DNA from: Bordetella parapertussis
GTDB taxonomy: Bacteria > Pseudomonadota > Gammaproteobacteria > Burkholderiales > SG8-41
Assembly (NCBI GenBank): GCA_945861275.1
Contig: CAMATZ010000049.1
Span: 1 to 45,101, forward strand
Direction of reading: 5' to 3'
DNA length: 45,101 nt
Position 1 is the first letter of the stretch; each line of letters begins with the position of its first letter. Below, piece after piece: positions 17,861 to 25,912 of the stretch. The notes under the pieces are model-generated. The model saw only the letters and a list, made by a program, of their open reading frames with translations, did not search any database and was not told the origin of the DNA. The position numbers and the translations under genes are program-made.

Positions 17861-18994
17861 ATGAGTAATCAAGACCAGCCGCAAGCCACGCGCCGCAAAT
17901 TCCTGACGGGCGCGGCCGCCGCCACCGCCGGAGCGACGACGCTCGGCTTCCCAATGATCGCCAAGGCGCAGGCGCCCATCGTGCTCAAGATGCAGGGCTC
18001 GTGGGGCGCGAAGGACATTTTCAATGAAATGGCGCAGGAGTACGTGAAGCGCGTGAACGATATGTCCGGCGGCCGTTTGCGCATCGATTATCTGGTATCG
18101 GGCGCCGTGGTGAAGCCGTTCGAGGTGATGGACGCGGTGAGCAAGGGCGTGCTCGACGCCGGCCATACCGTGCCGGTGTACTGGTACGGGAAATCGAAAG
18201 TGGCGTCACTGTTCGGTTCCGGCCCTATCAACGGCTGCGACGCACACCAGACGCTGGCATGGATTTATCGTGGCGGCGGGCTTGCGCTCTACAACGAGTT
18301 GCTGGCCAAGCTTAACCTCGACGTGGTCGGCTTCTTCGCAATGCCGATGCCCACGCAGCCGCTGGGCTGGTTCAAGAAGCCGATCACCGACGCCAATCAA
18401 CTCAAGGGCCTTAAATACCGCACCGTGGGCCTGGCGGCGGATCTGTTCCAGCAAATGGGATCCAAGGTGACCCAATTGCCGGGCGGCGAGATCATACCTG
18501 CGCTGGAAAAAGGCGTGATCGATGCGTTCGAGTTCAACAACCCGACCTCCGACATGCGCTTCGGCGCGCAGGACGTGATCAAGAACTACATGATGGGCAG
18601 CTACCATCAGGCGATGGAGTTCTTCGAGATCACCTTCAACAAAAAGAAATGGGCCACCATCCCGAAAGATCTGCAAGCGGTGCTGCAGTACAGCGTGGAA
18701 GCCGCCAGTGCGTCAAACTGGTGGACGGCGATGGACAACTACTCGCGTGACCTGCAGGACCTGATCACCAAGCACAAGGTCAACGTGATCCGCACGCCAA
18801 AAAGCGTATTCGTCGAACAGCTCAAGGCGTGGGACATCCTTACCAAGAAGCTGTCGGACGAAGATCCGTTCTTCAAGAAAGTGGTCCAATCGCAGCTCGC
18901 CTGGGCGAAACGTGTAGCGTATTACTACCAGCTTAACGAAGCGGACTACAAACTCGGCTACGAGCACGTGTTCAAGACCAAGCTGCCGATTTAA
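17861..18994 (+). CDS. TRAP transporter receptor (DctP family), Tat-exported
   Basis: 377 aa with a strong ribosome site (GAAGGAGG) before the ATG. The Tat signal is RRKFLTGAAAATAGA, with likely cleavage after AKA. The mature protein has the DctP-family blocks KRVNDMSGGRLRIDYL (about 62-77), TVPVYWYGKS, PMPTQPLGWF and the conserved arginine region GLKYRTVGLAADLF. It binds a small organic acid in the periplasm and delivers it to the DctQ/DctM permease encoded just downstream. A strong terminator between this gene and the permeases would keep receptor mRNA in excess. The ligand cannot be read from sequence; the amidase downstream hints at a carboxylate/amide compound. Confidence 0.93.
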   Translation: MSNQDQPQATRRKFLTGAAAATAGATTLGFPMIAKAQAPIVLKMQGSWGAKDIFNEMAQEYVKRVNDMSGGRLRIDYLVSGAVVKPFEVMDAVSKGVLDAGHTVPVYWYGKSKVASLFGSGPINGCDAHQTLAWIYRGGGLALYNELLAKLNLDVVGFFAMPMPTQPLGWFKKPITDANQLKGLKYRTVGLAADLFQQMGSKVTQLPGGEIIPALEKGVIDAFEFNNPTSDMRFGAQDVIKNYMMGSYHQAMEFFEITFNKKKWATIPKDLQAVLQYSVEAASASNWWTAMDNYSRDLQDLITKHKVNVIRTPKSVFVEQLKAWDILTKKLSDEDPFFKKVVQSQLAWAKRVAYYYQLNEADYKLGYEHVFKTKLPI

Positions 18995-19028
18995 AGTACC
19001 CCCAATCCATCGGGTATTGCTGCACACC

Positions 19029-19059
19029 GGCGGCTCCGCAAGGAGCCGCCCCTTTTTTT
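19029..19059 (+). terminator. Rho-independent terminator after the TRAP receptor
   Basis: A 9-bp perfect stem GGCGGCTCC / GGAGCCGCC (19029-19037, 19042-19050) with a GCAA tetraloop is followed by CC and seven T. It lies 35 bases after the receptor stop and 28 bases before the small permease, so it probably acts as a partial terminator inside the operon. Confidence 0.9.
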
Positions 19060-19086
19060 CTTCTAGTTGTCCAGGGCTGACCCGCG

Positions 19087-19728
19087 ATGCAGCGCCTCAT
19101 CTACGCCATTGACCAGCTGAACAAGACCATCGGGCACGCGTTCGCCTGGTGCATCATCATCATCACCTTCGGCACCTGCTACGAGGTGTTCGTGCGCTAC
19201 GTGCTCGACGATCCCACCAGTTGGGCGTTCGACATGAGTTATATGATGTACGGCGCGGTGTTCTACATGGCGGGCGCCTACACGCTTTCGCGCGGCGGGC
19301 ATGTGCGCGCCGACATGTTCTACCGGCTGTGGCGGCCACGGACGCAGGCCACGGTGGAACTGGTGCTGTACGTGCTGTTCTTCTTTCCCGGCATTCTGGC
19401 GCTGGTGTATGCGGGCTGGGGCTACGGCTACGAATCGGCGCGTATCCTCGAAGTCAGCGTCAACAGTCCAGCGGGCGTGCCGATCTGGCCGCTCAAAATG
19501 ATGATTCCGATCGGCGCCGGGCTGATGGCGTTGCAGGGATTTGCCGAGCTGATGCGCTGCGTGCAGTGCCTGCGCGACGGCGAGTGGAGCGCGCGCATGC
19601 ATGACGTCGAGGAGCTCGAAAACCAGATCCTGGCGCAGCACGCGCGCGCGCGCGCTGCCGAGGCGCAGGCACTAGCGGCCCAGGCGCAACCAGGAGCGGC
19701 GCAAGCACCGCAGGGAGCAGCGCGATGA
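19087..19728 (+). CDS. TRAP transporter small permease (DctQ family)
   Basis: 213 aa. Four hydrophobic helices are visible (about residues 20-40, 55-75, 95-115 and 135-155), with the DctQ features FVRYVLDDPTSWAFDMSYMM and SRGGHVRADMFY. The C-terminus adds an Ala/Gln-rich tail of about 35 residues (AEAQALAAQAQPGAAQ) beyond the usual length. It sits in the inner membrane and pairs with the large permease, whose ATG overlaps its stop (ATGA, 19725-19728). The ribosome site is poor, so read-through of the upstream terminator probably limits expression. Confidence 0.9.
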   Translation: MQRLIYAIDQLNKTIGHAFAWCIIIITFGTCYEVFVRYVLDDPTSWAFDMSYMMYGAVFYMAGAYTLSRGGHVRADMFYRLWRPRTQATVELVLYVLFFFPGILALVYAGWGYGYESARILEVSVNSPAGVPIWPLKMMIPIGAGLMALQGFAELMRCVQCLRDGEWSARMHDVEELENQILAQHARARAAEAQALAAQAQPGAAQAPQGAAR

Positions 19729-21071
19729 GCGACCCGATGGTTGCACTGACCATGCTGGGGATCCTGGTGTTCGCGATCATGATCGGTTTCCCGGTGGCGT
19801 TTACCTTGATGGCGCTGGGCGTGGGCTTCGGCTACTACGCGTACTTCCAGTCGGGAACGGCGTTCTTCGACAGCCGCGTGTTCTACCTGCTGACGCAGAA
19901 TACCTTCACCGTGCTCAACAACGATGCGCTGGTGTCGATACCGCTGTTTTTGCTGATGGGCTATCTGGTCGAGCGCGCCAACATCCTTGACAACCTGTTC
20001 AAGAGCCTGCAGATCGCTTTAAAGGGGGTTCCCGCCTCGCTGGCGGTGGCCACACTCGCCACCTGCGCGCTGTTCGCCACCGCCACCGGCATCGTCGGCG
20101 CGGTGGTGACGCTGATGGGCATGCTCGCGTTCCCGCAAATGATCAAGGCCGGCTACGACACGCGCCTCGCTGCCGGCGTGGTGTGCGCGGGCGGCTGCCT
20201 CGGCATCCTGATCCCGCCCTCGATCATGCTGATCGTCTACGGCGCCATGGCTGGCCTGTCGGTGGTCAAACTTTACGCCGCTGCAATGATTCCCGGCTTT
20301 CTGCTCGCCGGCATGTACATGATCTATGTTATTGGCGTGGGTATCTTCAAGCCGCATCTGGCCCCGCCGCTGCCCAAGGGGGAGGGCAACGTCGGCGCGC
20401 GCCAATTGACGCTGATGCTGGCGAAATCTTTCTTCCCGCTGGCGATGCTGATTCTGTCGGTGCTGGGCGCGATCATGTTCGGGCTGGCGACACCGACCGA
20501 AGCGGCAGCGGTGGGCGCGCTGGGCGCCATGCTGCTGGCGGCGGGCTACCGCTCGCTCACCTGGCAGGGTCTGCGCGAGTCGGTGTTTCTCACCGCGCGC
20601 ACCTCCGCCATGGTGTGCTGGCTGTTTGTCGGCTCGGCCACCTTCGCCTCGGTGTTCGCCTACCTCGGCGGCAATGTGCTGATCAAGGATTTCGTGCTCA
20701 GCATGGAGCTGAGCCCGATCACCTTCCTGCTGCTGTCGCAAGCGATCATCTTCGTGCTCGGCTGGCCGCTGGAATGGACCGAGATTATTATCATTTTCGT
20801 GCCCATCTTCCTGCCCATGCTGCCGCACTTTGGCATCGACCCGATACTGTTCGGCATCCTGGTGGCGATCAATCTGCAGACCGCGTTCCTGTCGCCGCCG
20901 ATGGCGATGGCCGCGTACTACCTGAAGGGCGTCAGCCCGCCCTCGGTGCTGCTCACACAAATCTTCAGCGGTTGCATGCCTTTTGTCTACATCGTGCTGG
21001 TGACGATGGCATTGATTTACATGTATCCGCAGATCTCGCTGTGGCTGCCCGAAGCCATTTACGGCAAATAA
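19725..21071 (+). CDS. TRAP transporter large permease (DctM family)
   Basis: 448 aa, a membrane protein with about twelve helices. DctM signatures include LFLLMGYLVERANI, ATATGIVGAVVTLMGMLAFP, the CLGILIPPSIMLIVYG re-entrant motif (about residues 160-175) and the second-half counterpart GWPLEWTEIIIIFVPIFLP. It is the sodium- or proton-driven channel subunit of the TRAP system. It is co-translated with the small permease through an ATGA overlap and followed 3 bases later by an amidase gene. Confidence 0.94.
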   Translation: MSDPMVALTMLGILVFAIMIGFPVAFTLMALGVGFGYYAYFQSGTAFFDSRVFYLLTQNTFTVLNNDALVSIPLFLLMGYLVERANILDNLFKSLQIALKGVPASLAVATLATCALFATATGIVGAVVTLMGMLAFPQMIKAGYDTRLAAGVVCAGGCLGILIPPSIMLIVYGAMAGLSVVKLYAAAMIPGFLLAGMYMIYVIGVGIFKPHLAPPLPKGEGNVGARQLTLMLAKSFFPLAMLILSVLGAIMFGLATPTEAAAVGALGAMLLAAGYRSLTWQGLRESVFLTARTSAMVCWLFVGSATFASVFAYLGGNVLIKDFVLSMELSPITFLLLSQAIIFVLGWPLEWTEIIIIFVPIFLPMLPHFGIDPILFGILVAINLQTAFLSPPMAMAAYYLKGVSPPSVLLTQIFSGCMPFVYIVLVTMALIYMYPQISLWLPEAIYGK

Positions 21072-21074
21072 TGC

Positions 21075-22409
21075 ATGGACGCGACACGACTTGAGTGGCT
21101 GAGTGCGGTCGACGCCGCGCGCGCGATTCACGAGGGCGCGATCAGTTCGGAGCAACTGGTAGAGGCCTGCCTCGCGCGCATCCGCGCCACCGAGCCGACC
21201 GTGCAGGCGTGGCACTACCTCGATGAAAAACACGCGCTGGCGCAGGCGCGCGCGCGCGACCTCGATCGCATGGAGGGACGCGCGCTCGGACCGCTGCACG
21301 GCGTGCCGGTGGGCGTGAAAGACATAATCGACACCACCGATATGCCGACCGAAGACGGCACGGTACTGCATTCCGGACGCACACCGGACGACGATGCGAC
21401 CGTGGTTGCGATGTTGCGCGCGGCGGGTGCGGTGATCATGGGCAAGACAGTGACTACCGAATGCGCCACCTACACACCGGGCAAGACGCGCAATCCGCAT
21501 AACCCCGAGCATACGCCCGGCGGCTCATCGTCGGGCTCGGCGGCAGCGGTCGCCGCGGGGATGGTGCCGTTCGCGCTCGGCAGCCAGACCAACGGCTCGG
21601 TGATCCGTCCGGCGGCATTTTGCGGTGTCTACGGTTTCAAACCGACGCACGGGCTGATTCCGCGGCAGGGCATCCTCAAGCTGTCGCGCACGCTCGACCA
21701 TGTGGGCCTATTCGCGCGCACGCTCGATGACATTGCGTTACTCGCCGAACAACTCACCGGATACGATGAACGCGATCCCGACACGCGCCCGCGCGCGCAT
21801 ATTCCGTTCCTGCGGGTGGCCGCCGAAGAGCCGCCGTTTGCACCGCGCTTCGCGTTGGTCAAGACGCCGTTGTGGGAGCGTGCGGAGGACGAAACGCGTG
21901 AAGCATTCGCCGAAGTTGCCGGCGTGCTGGGCGGCCAGTGCGAGGAATACGCGCTGCCCGAGTCGGTGCGCGAGGCCTGGGAATGGCATCGCACCATCAT
22001 GGAAGCGGAAATGGCGATGAATCTCGATCTCGAGTGGGAGCAAGGGCGCGAGCGCCTGTCCGACGCACTGCGCGGCCAGCTTGCGCGCGGGCGCGAGACG
22101 CGGGCACTCGACTACCAGAAGGCGCTGGCGCGAATTCCGATGCTCAACCAGGGGTTCGATGAATTATTCTCGAACTTCGATGCGGTGCTGACGCCGGCCG
22201 CGCCGGGCACCGCACCCAAGTTTGCCACCACCGGCGACCCTGCGTTTTGCACGCTGTGGACCTTGTGCGGAATGCCGGCACTGAGTCTGCCGCTGATGAA
22301 CGGCGCAAATGGCCTGCCGCTGGGCGTGCAGATTGTCGGACGGCGCGGCGCCGACGCACGCCTGTTGCGCAGCGCACGCTGGCTGGTTGCGCAAACCCGG
22401 ACGCACTGA
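21075..22409 (+). CDS. Amidase signature family hydrolase
   Basis: 444 aa. The Ser-cisSer-Lys triad of the amidase-signature family is visible: Lys82 in GVPVGVKDIID, Ser151 at the start of the GGSSSGS block and Ser175 in SQTNGSVIRPAAFCGV. These enzymes hydrolyse linear amides, hydantoin products or aryl amides; GatA is a relative, but no GatB or GatC is nearby. No signal peptide is seen, so it should be cytoplasmic. It starts 3 bases after the TRAP permease stop, which argues that the TRAP system imports its substrate or a related acid. Confidence 0.9.
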   Translation: MDATRLEWLSAVDAARAIHEGAISSEQLVEACLARIRATEPTVQAWHYLDEKHALAQARARDLDRMEGRALGPLHGVPVGVKDIIDTTDMPTEDGTVLHSGRTPDDDATVVAMLRAAGAVIMGKTVTTECATYTPGKTRNPHNPEHTPGGSSSGSAAAVAAGMVPFALGSQTNGSVIRPAAFCGVYGFKPTHGLIPRQGILKLSRTLDHVGLFARTLDDIALLAEQLTGYDERDPDTRPRAHIPFLRVAAEEPPFAPRFALVKTPLWERAEDETREAFAEVAGVLGGQCEEYALPESVREAWEWHRTIMEAEMAMNLDLEWEQGRERLSDALRGQLARGRETRALDYQKALARIPMLNQGFDELFSNFDAVLTPAAPGTAPKFATTGDPAFCTLWTLCGMPALSLPLMNGANGLPLGVQIVGRRGADARLLRSARWLVAQTRTH

Positions 22410-22443
22410 ATTACGCTGAATGCAGCTACAGGAGAATCAGCAC

Positions 22444-22611
22444 ATGACCGTGAAAATCTTCGCCGCCCTGGTGGCTGTCGCACTGGTGATCGCCTTCCTC
22501 ATCCCGGTGGTATTAAAGCTGAAGGACGTGGCGCTGGGATGCATCATTCTGATCGGCTTGGCAATGATGCTGACCGATCTGTGGCAATCGCTGCAGTCGA
22601 AAGACGATTAA
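22444..22611 (+). CDS. Small two-helix membrane protein, 55 aa
   Basis: The start is set at ATG 22444 because AGGAGAA lies at the proper distance; an earlier in-frame ATG at 22420 overlaps that ribosome site. Two hydrophobic segments (about residues 3-21 and 27-44) are separated by a short charged turn (KLKD), and the C-terminus is charged (SKDD). It lies 34 bases after the amidase, probably in the same transcript, and converges with the minus-strand operon beyond. Function unknown; a small helper of the TRAP system is possible but unproven. Confidence 0.6.
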   Translation: MTVKIFAALVAVALVIAFLIPVVLKLKDVALGCIILIGLAMMLTDLWQSLQSKDD

Positions 22612-22661
22612 GCGGGCGCGACTGACGCGCCAGCAGGCGGTTGACTGCGCGTCCTCTCACG

Positions 22662-23069
22662 CTACAGCATGGGCGGGCCGTCGGCCGCGCTGCGCTTCCA
22701 GCGCACTTGCTCGGTCCGCAGGGCTTTATCGCGCAGCGCCAGCTTGCGCGTTTGCGCCACGCCTTCGTAGGTGAGCGTCGCCACGTAATTTCCAGCAGGC
22801 AGCAGCGCCAGGAGTATCGGGCCATCCACGGTTTGTTCGAGCACGACCTTGCCGCTGGCGTCGGCGACTTTCACCGCGACATCGGCAATGTAGTCGCCCT
22901 CCATCAAAGTGAATATAAACTTGAGATTGAACTTGGCTTGCTGCGGGCGCAATACCTCGATCTCCTCAAGTCCCACGCCGCCGGTGAGCGTGGGAACAGA
23001 CCCGCTCTGCGCGGATGCGCCTTGCGTGCTTGTCAAGAAAATAATCAATAAAAACAATAGTTTACACAC
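22662..23069 (-). CDS. Small secreted protein with carboxypeptidase-regulatory-like fold
   Basis: The start is taken at GTG 23069 (product MCKLLFLLIIF), with GAAGGAG six bases upstream; a TTG at 23090 is the alternative. 135 aa. A signal peptide ends at about SAQ, followed by a beta-rich domain: DYIADVAVKVADASGKVVLEQ and LLALLPAGNYVATLTYEG resemble the Ig-like carboxypeptidase-regulatory or transthyretin-like fold. Last gene of the operon, overlapping the LutC-like gene by 8 bases. No catalytic residues seen; role unknown. Confidence 0.7.
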   Translation of the reverse strand: MCKLLFLLIIFLTSTQGASAQSGSVPTLTGGVGLEEIEVLRPQQAKFNLKFIFTLMEGDYIADVAVKVADASGKVVLEQTVDGPILLALLPAGNYVATLTYEGVAQTRKLALRDKALRTEQVRWKRSAADGPPML

Positions 23070-23730
23070 GATCATCTCCTTCGAAAACAAGAATTATATG
23101 CACCCGGTACGGCCCGTGAGCGCCGAGCGTCAAGGTTTGTTCAATATCCGAGGTGCGCGACGGCCCGGAAATAAAGTTCACCGCGCGCGGCAGCTCGCCA
23201 GCAGTGTAACGCAAGCGCTGCCAGACTTCCTCCATCGCAGGCACTATTTGCGCTGTGCGCAGCACCGCGATATGCGTTTCCGGCAACAGGCTGGACACCG
23301 GCGGCGTGTGCGCGCCCGATAAGGTGACCAGGGTGCCGGTCTCGGCAATGGCGCAAAACACCCCGGTCACGCCCACCAGATCGGATTCACGCGCCGGACG
23401 CGCCTCCATCGCTATGCCGTGATGCGCCCACTCAAGCGGTTGCAACGCCTGCCAGCATACTGCCTGCAGCGGCAGATTATAGGCGCGCAAATAAGCGGCT
23501 GCGGCAGCCGGCACATCGCGCAACCGCGGCACCTCGGCGATAGTGCTCATCAGGCGCACCGCGTTGTCACGAAACCGCGCGACCAGATCACCGGTGATAG
23601 GTGGGCGCGCACTAAGCGGATGGGTGCGAAGGCGTTCTTCCACGGCAGAGACTTTCGCGGGGGATGCACCGCCGGTTGCTGCGCGGATACGCGACAGAAT
23701 GCGCTCGCGCGCATCGGGAATCACACCCAT
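23062..23730 (-). CDS. LutC/YkgG-like LUD-domain protein
   Basis: 222 aa. The N-terminal ARERILSRIRAA helix and the block DLVGVTGVFCAIAETGTLVTLSG (about residues 115-137) are hallmarks of the LutC/YkgG family, as are the SSLLPETHIAVL and FISGPSRTSDIEQTL segments. LutC works with the iron-sulfur proteins LutA and LutB in L-lactate oxidation. A LutB-like gene starts the same operon, about 2.2 kb upstream, but LutA is absent. The intervening genes are a CoA-acylating aldehyde dehydrogenase and a secreted protein, so the electron donor may not be lactate. Confidence 0.9.
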   Translation of the reverse strand: MGVIPDARERILSRIRAATGGASPAKVSAVEERLRTHPLSARPPITGDLVARFRDNAVRLMSTIAEVPRLRDVPAAAAAYLRAYNLPLQAVCWQALQPLEWAHHGIAMEARPARESDLVGVTGVFCAIAETGTLVTLSGAHTPPVSSLLPETHIAVLRTAQIVPAMEEVWQRLRYTAGELPRAVNFISGPSRTSDIEQTLTLGAHGPYRVHIILVFEGDDRV

Positions 23731-23745
23731 GGCAGCCTCCCCTGA

Positions 23746-24378
23746 CTAGCGGATGAAACGCGATATGCCAGCGCAGGCAGGGTGGCTTTCATGCCCCGGC
23801 ACCTGGCAGGTTAGATACTCGCAAAATCGCCGCGCAAAAGCATTGGCTCTGGTGTGGCAAGTTTCCGGCCCAGGCAGGTTGGCAAACTGTGGAAATCCCG
23901 TAACACCACGTCGTTGAAATGAGTCGAAAAAATCCCGCACCAGTTCCTGCGGCACACGATCATCCTGGTCCGATACAACCGCCAGTTCGTAGTATGCCGT
24001 GGCGTCAACGAATACGCGATGCATACTCAACGAGCTACCCATCCTGTACATGAATTCACTGGCGCCAGGATCATCATCAATGTCCCCGACGCTACGCACC
24101 TGTTGTTCGTCGCTGGTAAGACGACGGAAAACGTCCGCGCGCGCTGCAACGGGGCTTGCCAGCAAACGCCGGTCATGCCGGAAAACAAAAAATTGGTAGT
24201 TGCCGGCCGCAACGCGGTATTCAGTGCTCCCTTCGCGGGGTACAGCGCGCACAGGCGCAGCAGGCAATAACACGCGAAAATCACGCTCTGCGGGAACAAA
24301 CATCACCCACTGCTGTGCGTTGGCGAAGAGCGGTATGCACGCGACCAGCATTGCCGCCACCCGTAACCATTTCTTCAT
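23746..24378 (-). CDS. Hypothetical secreted protein with Cys-rich C-terminus
   Basis: 210 aa. A signal peptide (MKKWLRVAAMLVACIPLFANA) precedes QQWVMFVPAERDFRVLLPA, a beta-rich start seen in uncharacterised exported proteins. The last 45 residues carry four cysteines in a C...C...C...C arrangement (ETCHTRAN, RRFCEYLTCQ, HPACAG), likely two disulfides in the periplasm. It lies 4 bases after the MmsA-like gene and 15 bases before the LutC-like gene, so it belongs to the operon. Family not recognised. Confidence 0.7.
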   Translation of the reverse strand: MKKWLRVAAMLVACIPLFANAQQWVMFVPAERDFRVLLPAAPVRAVPREGSTEYRVAAGNYQFFVFRHDRRLLASPVAARADVFRRLTSDEQQVRSVGDIDDDPGASEFMYRMGSSLSMHRVFVDATAYYELAVVSDQDDRVPQELVRDFFDSFQRRGVTGFPQFANLPGPETCHTRANAFARRFCEYLTCQVPGHESHPACAGISRFIR

Positions 24379-24382
24379 GATC

Positions 24383-25912
24383 TCACCCTAAAGTAGGCAT
24401 ATTAAATCCGGTAGGCACCGCATTGGCATCCGGCCAGCGCGTCGAAACCACTTTGCCGCGCGTGTAAAAGCGCACGCCTTCCATGCCATGCACGTGGGTG
24501 TCGCCGAACAACGACGAACGCCAGCCGCCAAACGAGAAAAAGGCCACCGGCACCGGTATCGGCACGTTGATGCCGACCATGCCGACTTCGATTTCGTGCT
24601 CGAACTTGCGCGCGGCGCCGCCGGAGCGCGTGAATACCGCGGTGCCGTTCGCATACGGATTGGCATTGATCAGGCTGATCGCCTCATCCAGTGTTTTCAC
24701 GCGCACCACCGACAGCACCGGGCCGAAAATTTCATCGCGGTAGATGCTCATCTCCCGCTTCACATGATCGAACAACGATGCGCCAAGAAAGTAACCTTCT
24801 TTCGCCTTGAACGTGCGCCCATCGAGCGCGAGCGTGGCGCCCTCCGCCACGCCCTTGTCCACGTAGGCGGCGACCTTGTCGCGATGCGCCTGCGTCACCA
24901 GCGGCCCCATGTCGGGCTCTTTGCCATCGACCTTGCCCGCACCCGGTCCGATGCGCAGCACCGCGGCTTTTTTCTTGATGGTGGCAACCAGCGCATCGCC
25001 GATGTCGCCCACCGCCACCACCGCCGAGATCGCCATGCAGCGCTCGCCCGCTGAGCCATAACCCGCGCCAATCAGCGAATCCGCGACAAAATCAAGATCG
25101 GCCGCGCTATTCATATCCGGCAGCACCACCGCATGGTTTTTCGCGCCGCCCAGCGCCTGCACGCGCTTGCCGGTCTTCGCGCAGGTCTCGTAGATGTATT
25201 TTGCGATCGGCGTCGAACCGACAAACGAAATCGCCTTGATATCCGCATGATTGAGTAACGCATCCACCGCCTGCTTGTCGCCATGCACTACGTTAAACAC
25301 GCCATCCGGCAGTCCCGCCTCCTTAAACAACGCGGCAAGGCGCATCGCCGTCGAAGGCACTTTCTCCGAGGGCTTCAGCACAAAGGTATTGCCGCAGGCA
25401 ATCGCCACCGGATACATCCACAGCGGCACCATCGCCGGAAAATTAAACGGCGTAATGCCCGCGCACACGCCCAGCGACTGCCGCAGCGAATGGCAATCGA
25501 CGCCAGTGCCGACTTCCTCGCTGTGTTCGCCCTTCATCAAATGCGGAATGCCCATGGCGAACTCGACCACTTCCAGCCCGCGCTGCACCGAACCGCCGGC
25601 GTCACTCAGCGTCTTGCCATGCTCGGCGGTAATCAGCGCCGCCAGTTCATCGCGATGCGCGTCGATCAGTTCGCGATAACGCATGAGGATGCGCGCGCGG
25701 CGCAGCGGCGGCGTATCGCGCCACCCGGGAAATGCAGCTTTCGCCGCCGCCACCGCAGTGTCGATATCGGCTTCGTTGCACAAGGGCACACGTGCCGTCA
25801 CCGCGCCGGTCGCCGGATTGGTGATGTCGCCCGCGCGCGTGCTGCTGGCAGCCGCAGGTTTGTTGTTGATCCACAGTGGAATGGTCGTAAGGTGTTCTAC
25901 AGGTTTGTTCAT
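24383..25912 (-). CDS. mmsA: CoA-acylating methylmalonate-semialdehyde dehydrogenase
   Basis: 509 aa from the ATG at 25912, which overlaps the upstream stop (ATGA); a longer frame to 26134 runs into the upstream gene and is rejected. The features fit the MmsA branch of the aldehyde dehydrogenases: ITPFNFPAMVPLWMYPVAIA, KPSEKVPSTA, and the catalytic Cys292 in GSAGERCMAISAVVAV (the family has C-M-A rather than the C-x-x-x of hydrolytic ALDHs). It converts methylmalonate semialdehyde or malonate semialdehyde to propionyl-CoA or acetyl-CoA, in valine, beta-alanine or inositol breakdown. Clustering with Lut-type redox proteins is unusual. Confidence 0.93.
   Translation of the reverse strand: MNKPVEHLTTIPLWINNKPAAASSTRAGDITNPATGAVTARVPLCNEADIDTAVAAAKAAFPGWRDTPPLRRARILMRYRELIDAHRDELAALITAEHGKTLSDAGGSVQRGLEVVEFAMGIPHLMKGEHSEEVGTGVDCHSLRQSLGVCAGITPFNFPAMVPLWMYPVAIACGNTFVLKPSEKVPSTAMRLAALFKEAGLPDGVFNVVHGDKQAVDALLNHADIKAISFVGSTPIAKYIYETCAKTGKRVQALGGAKNHAVVLPDMNSAADLDFVADSLIGAGYGSAGERCMAISAVVAVGDIGDALVATIKKKAAVLRIGPGAGKVDGKEPDMGPLVTQAHRDKVAAYVDKGVAEGATLALDGRTFKAKEGYFLGASLFDHVKREMSIYRDEIFGPVLSVVRVKTLDEAISLINANPYANGTAVFTRSGGAARKFEHEIEVGMVGINVPIPVPVAFFSFGGWRSSLFGDTHVHGMEGVRFYTRGKVVSTRWPDANAVPTGFNMPTLG

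Noticed and set aside
22612-22661. GGCGCG/CGCGCC inverted repeat between the small membrane protein and the minus-strand operon
   Set aside because: The stem is short and no T-run follows on either strand, so calling it a terminator is not justified.
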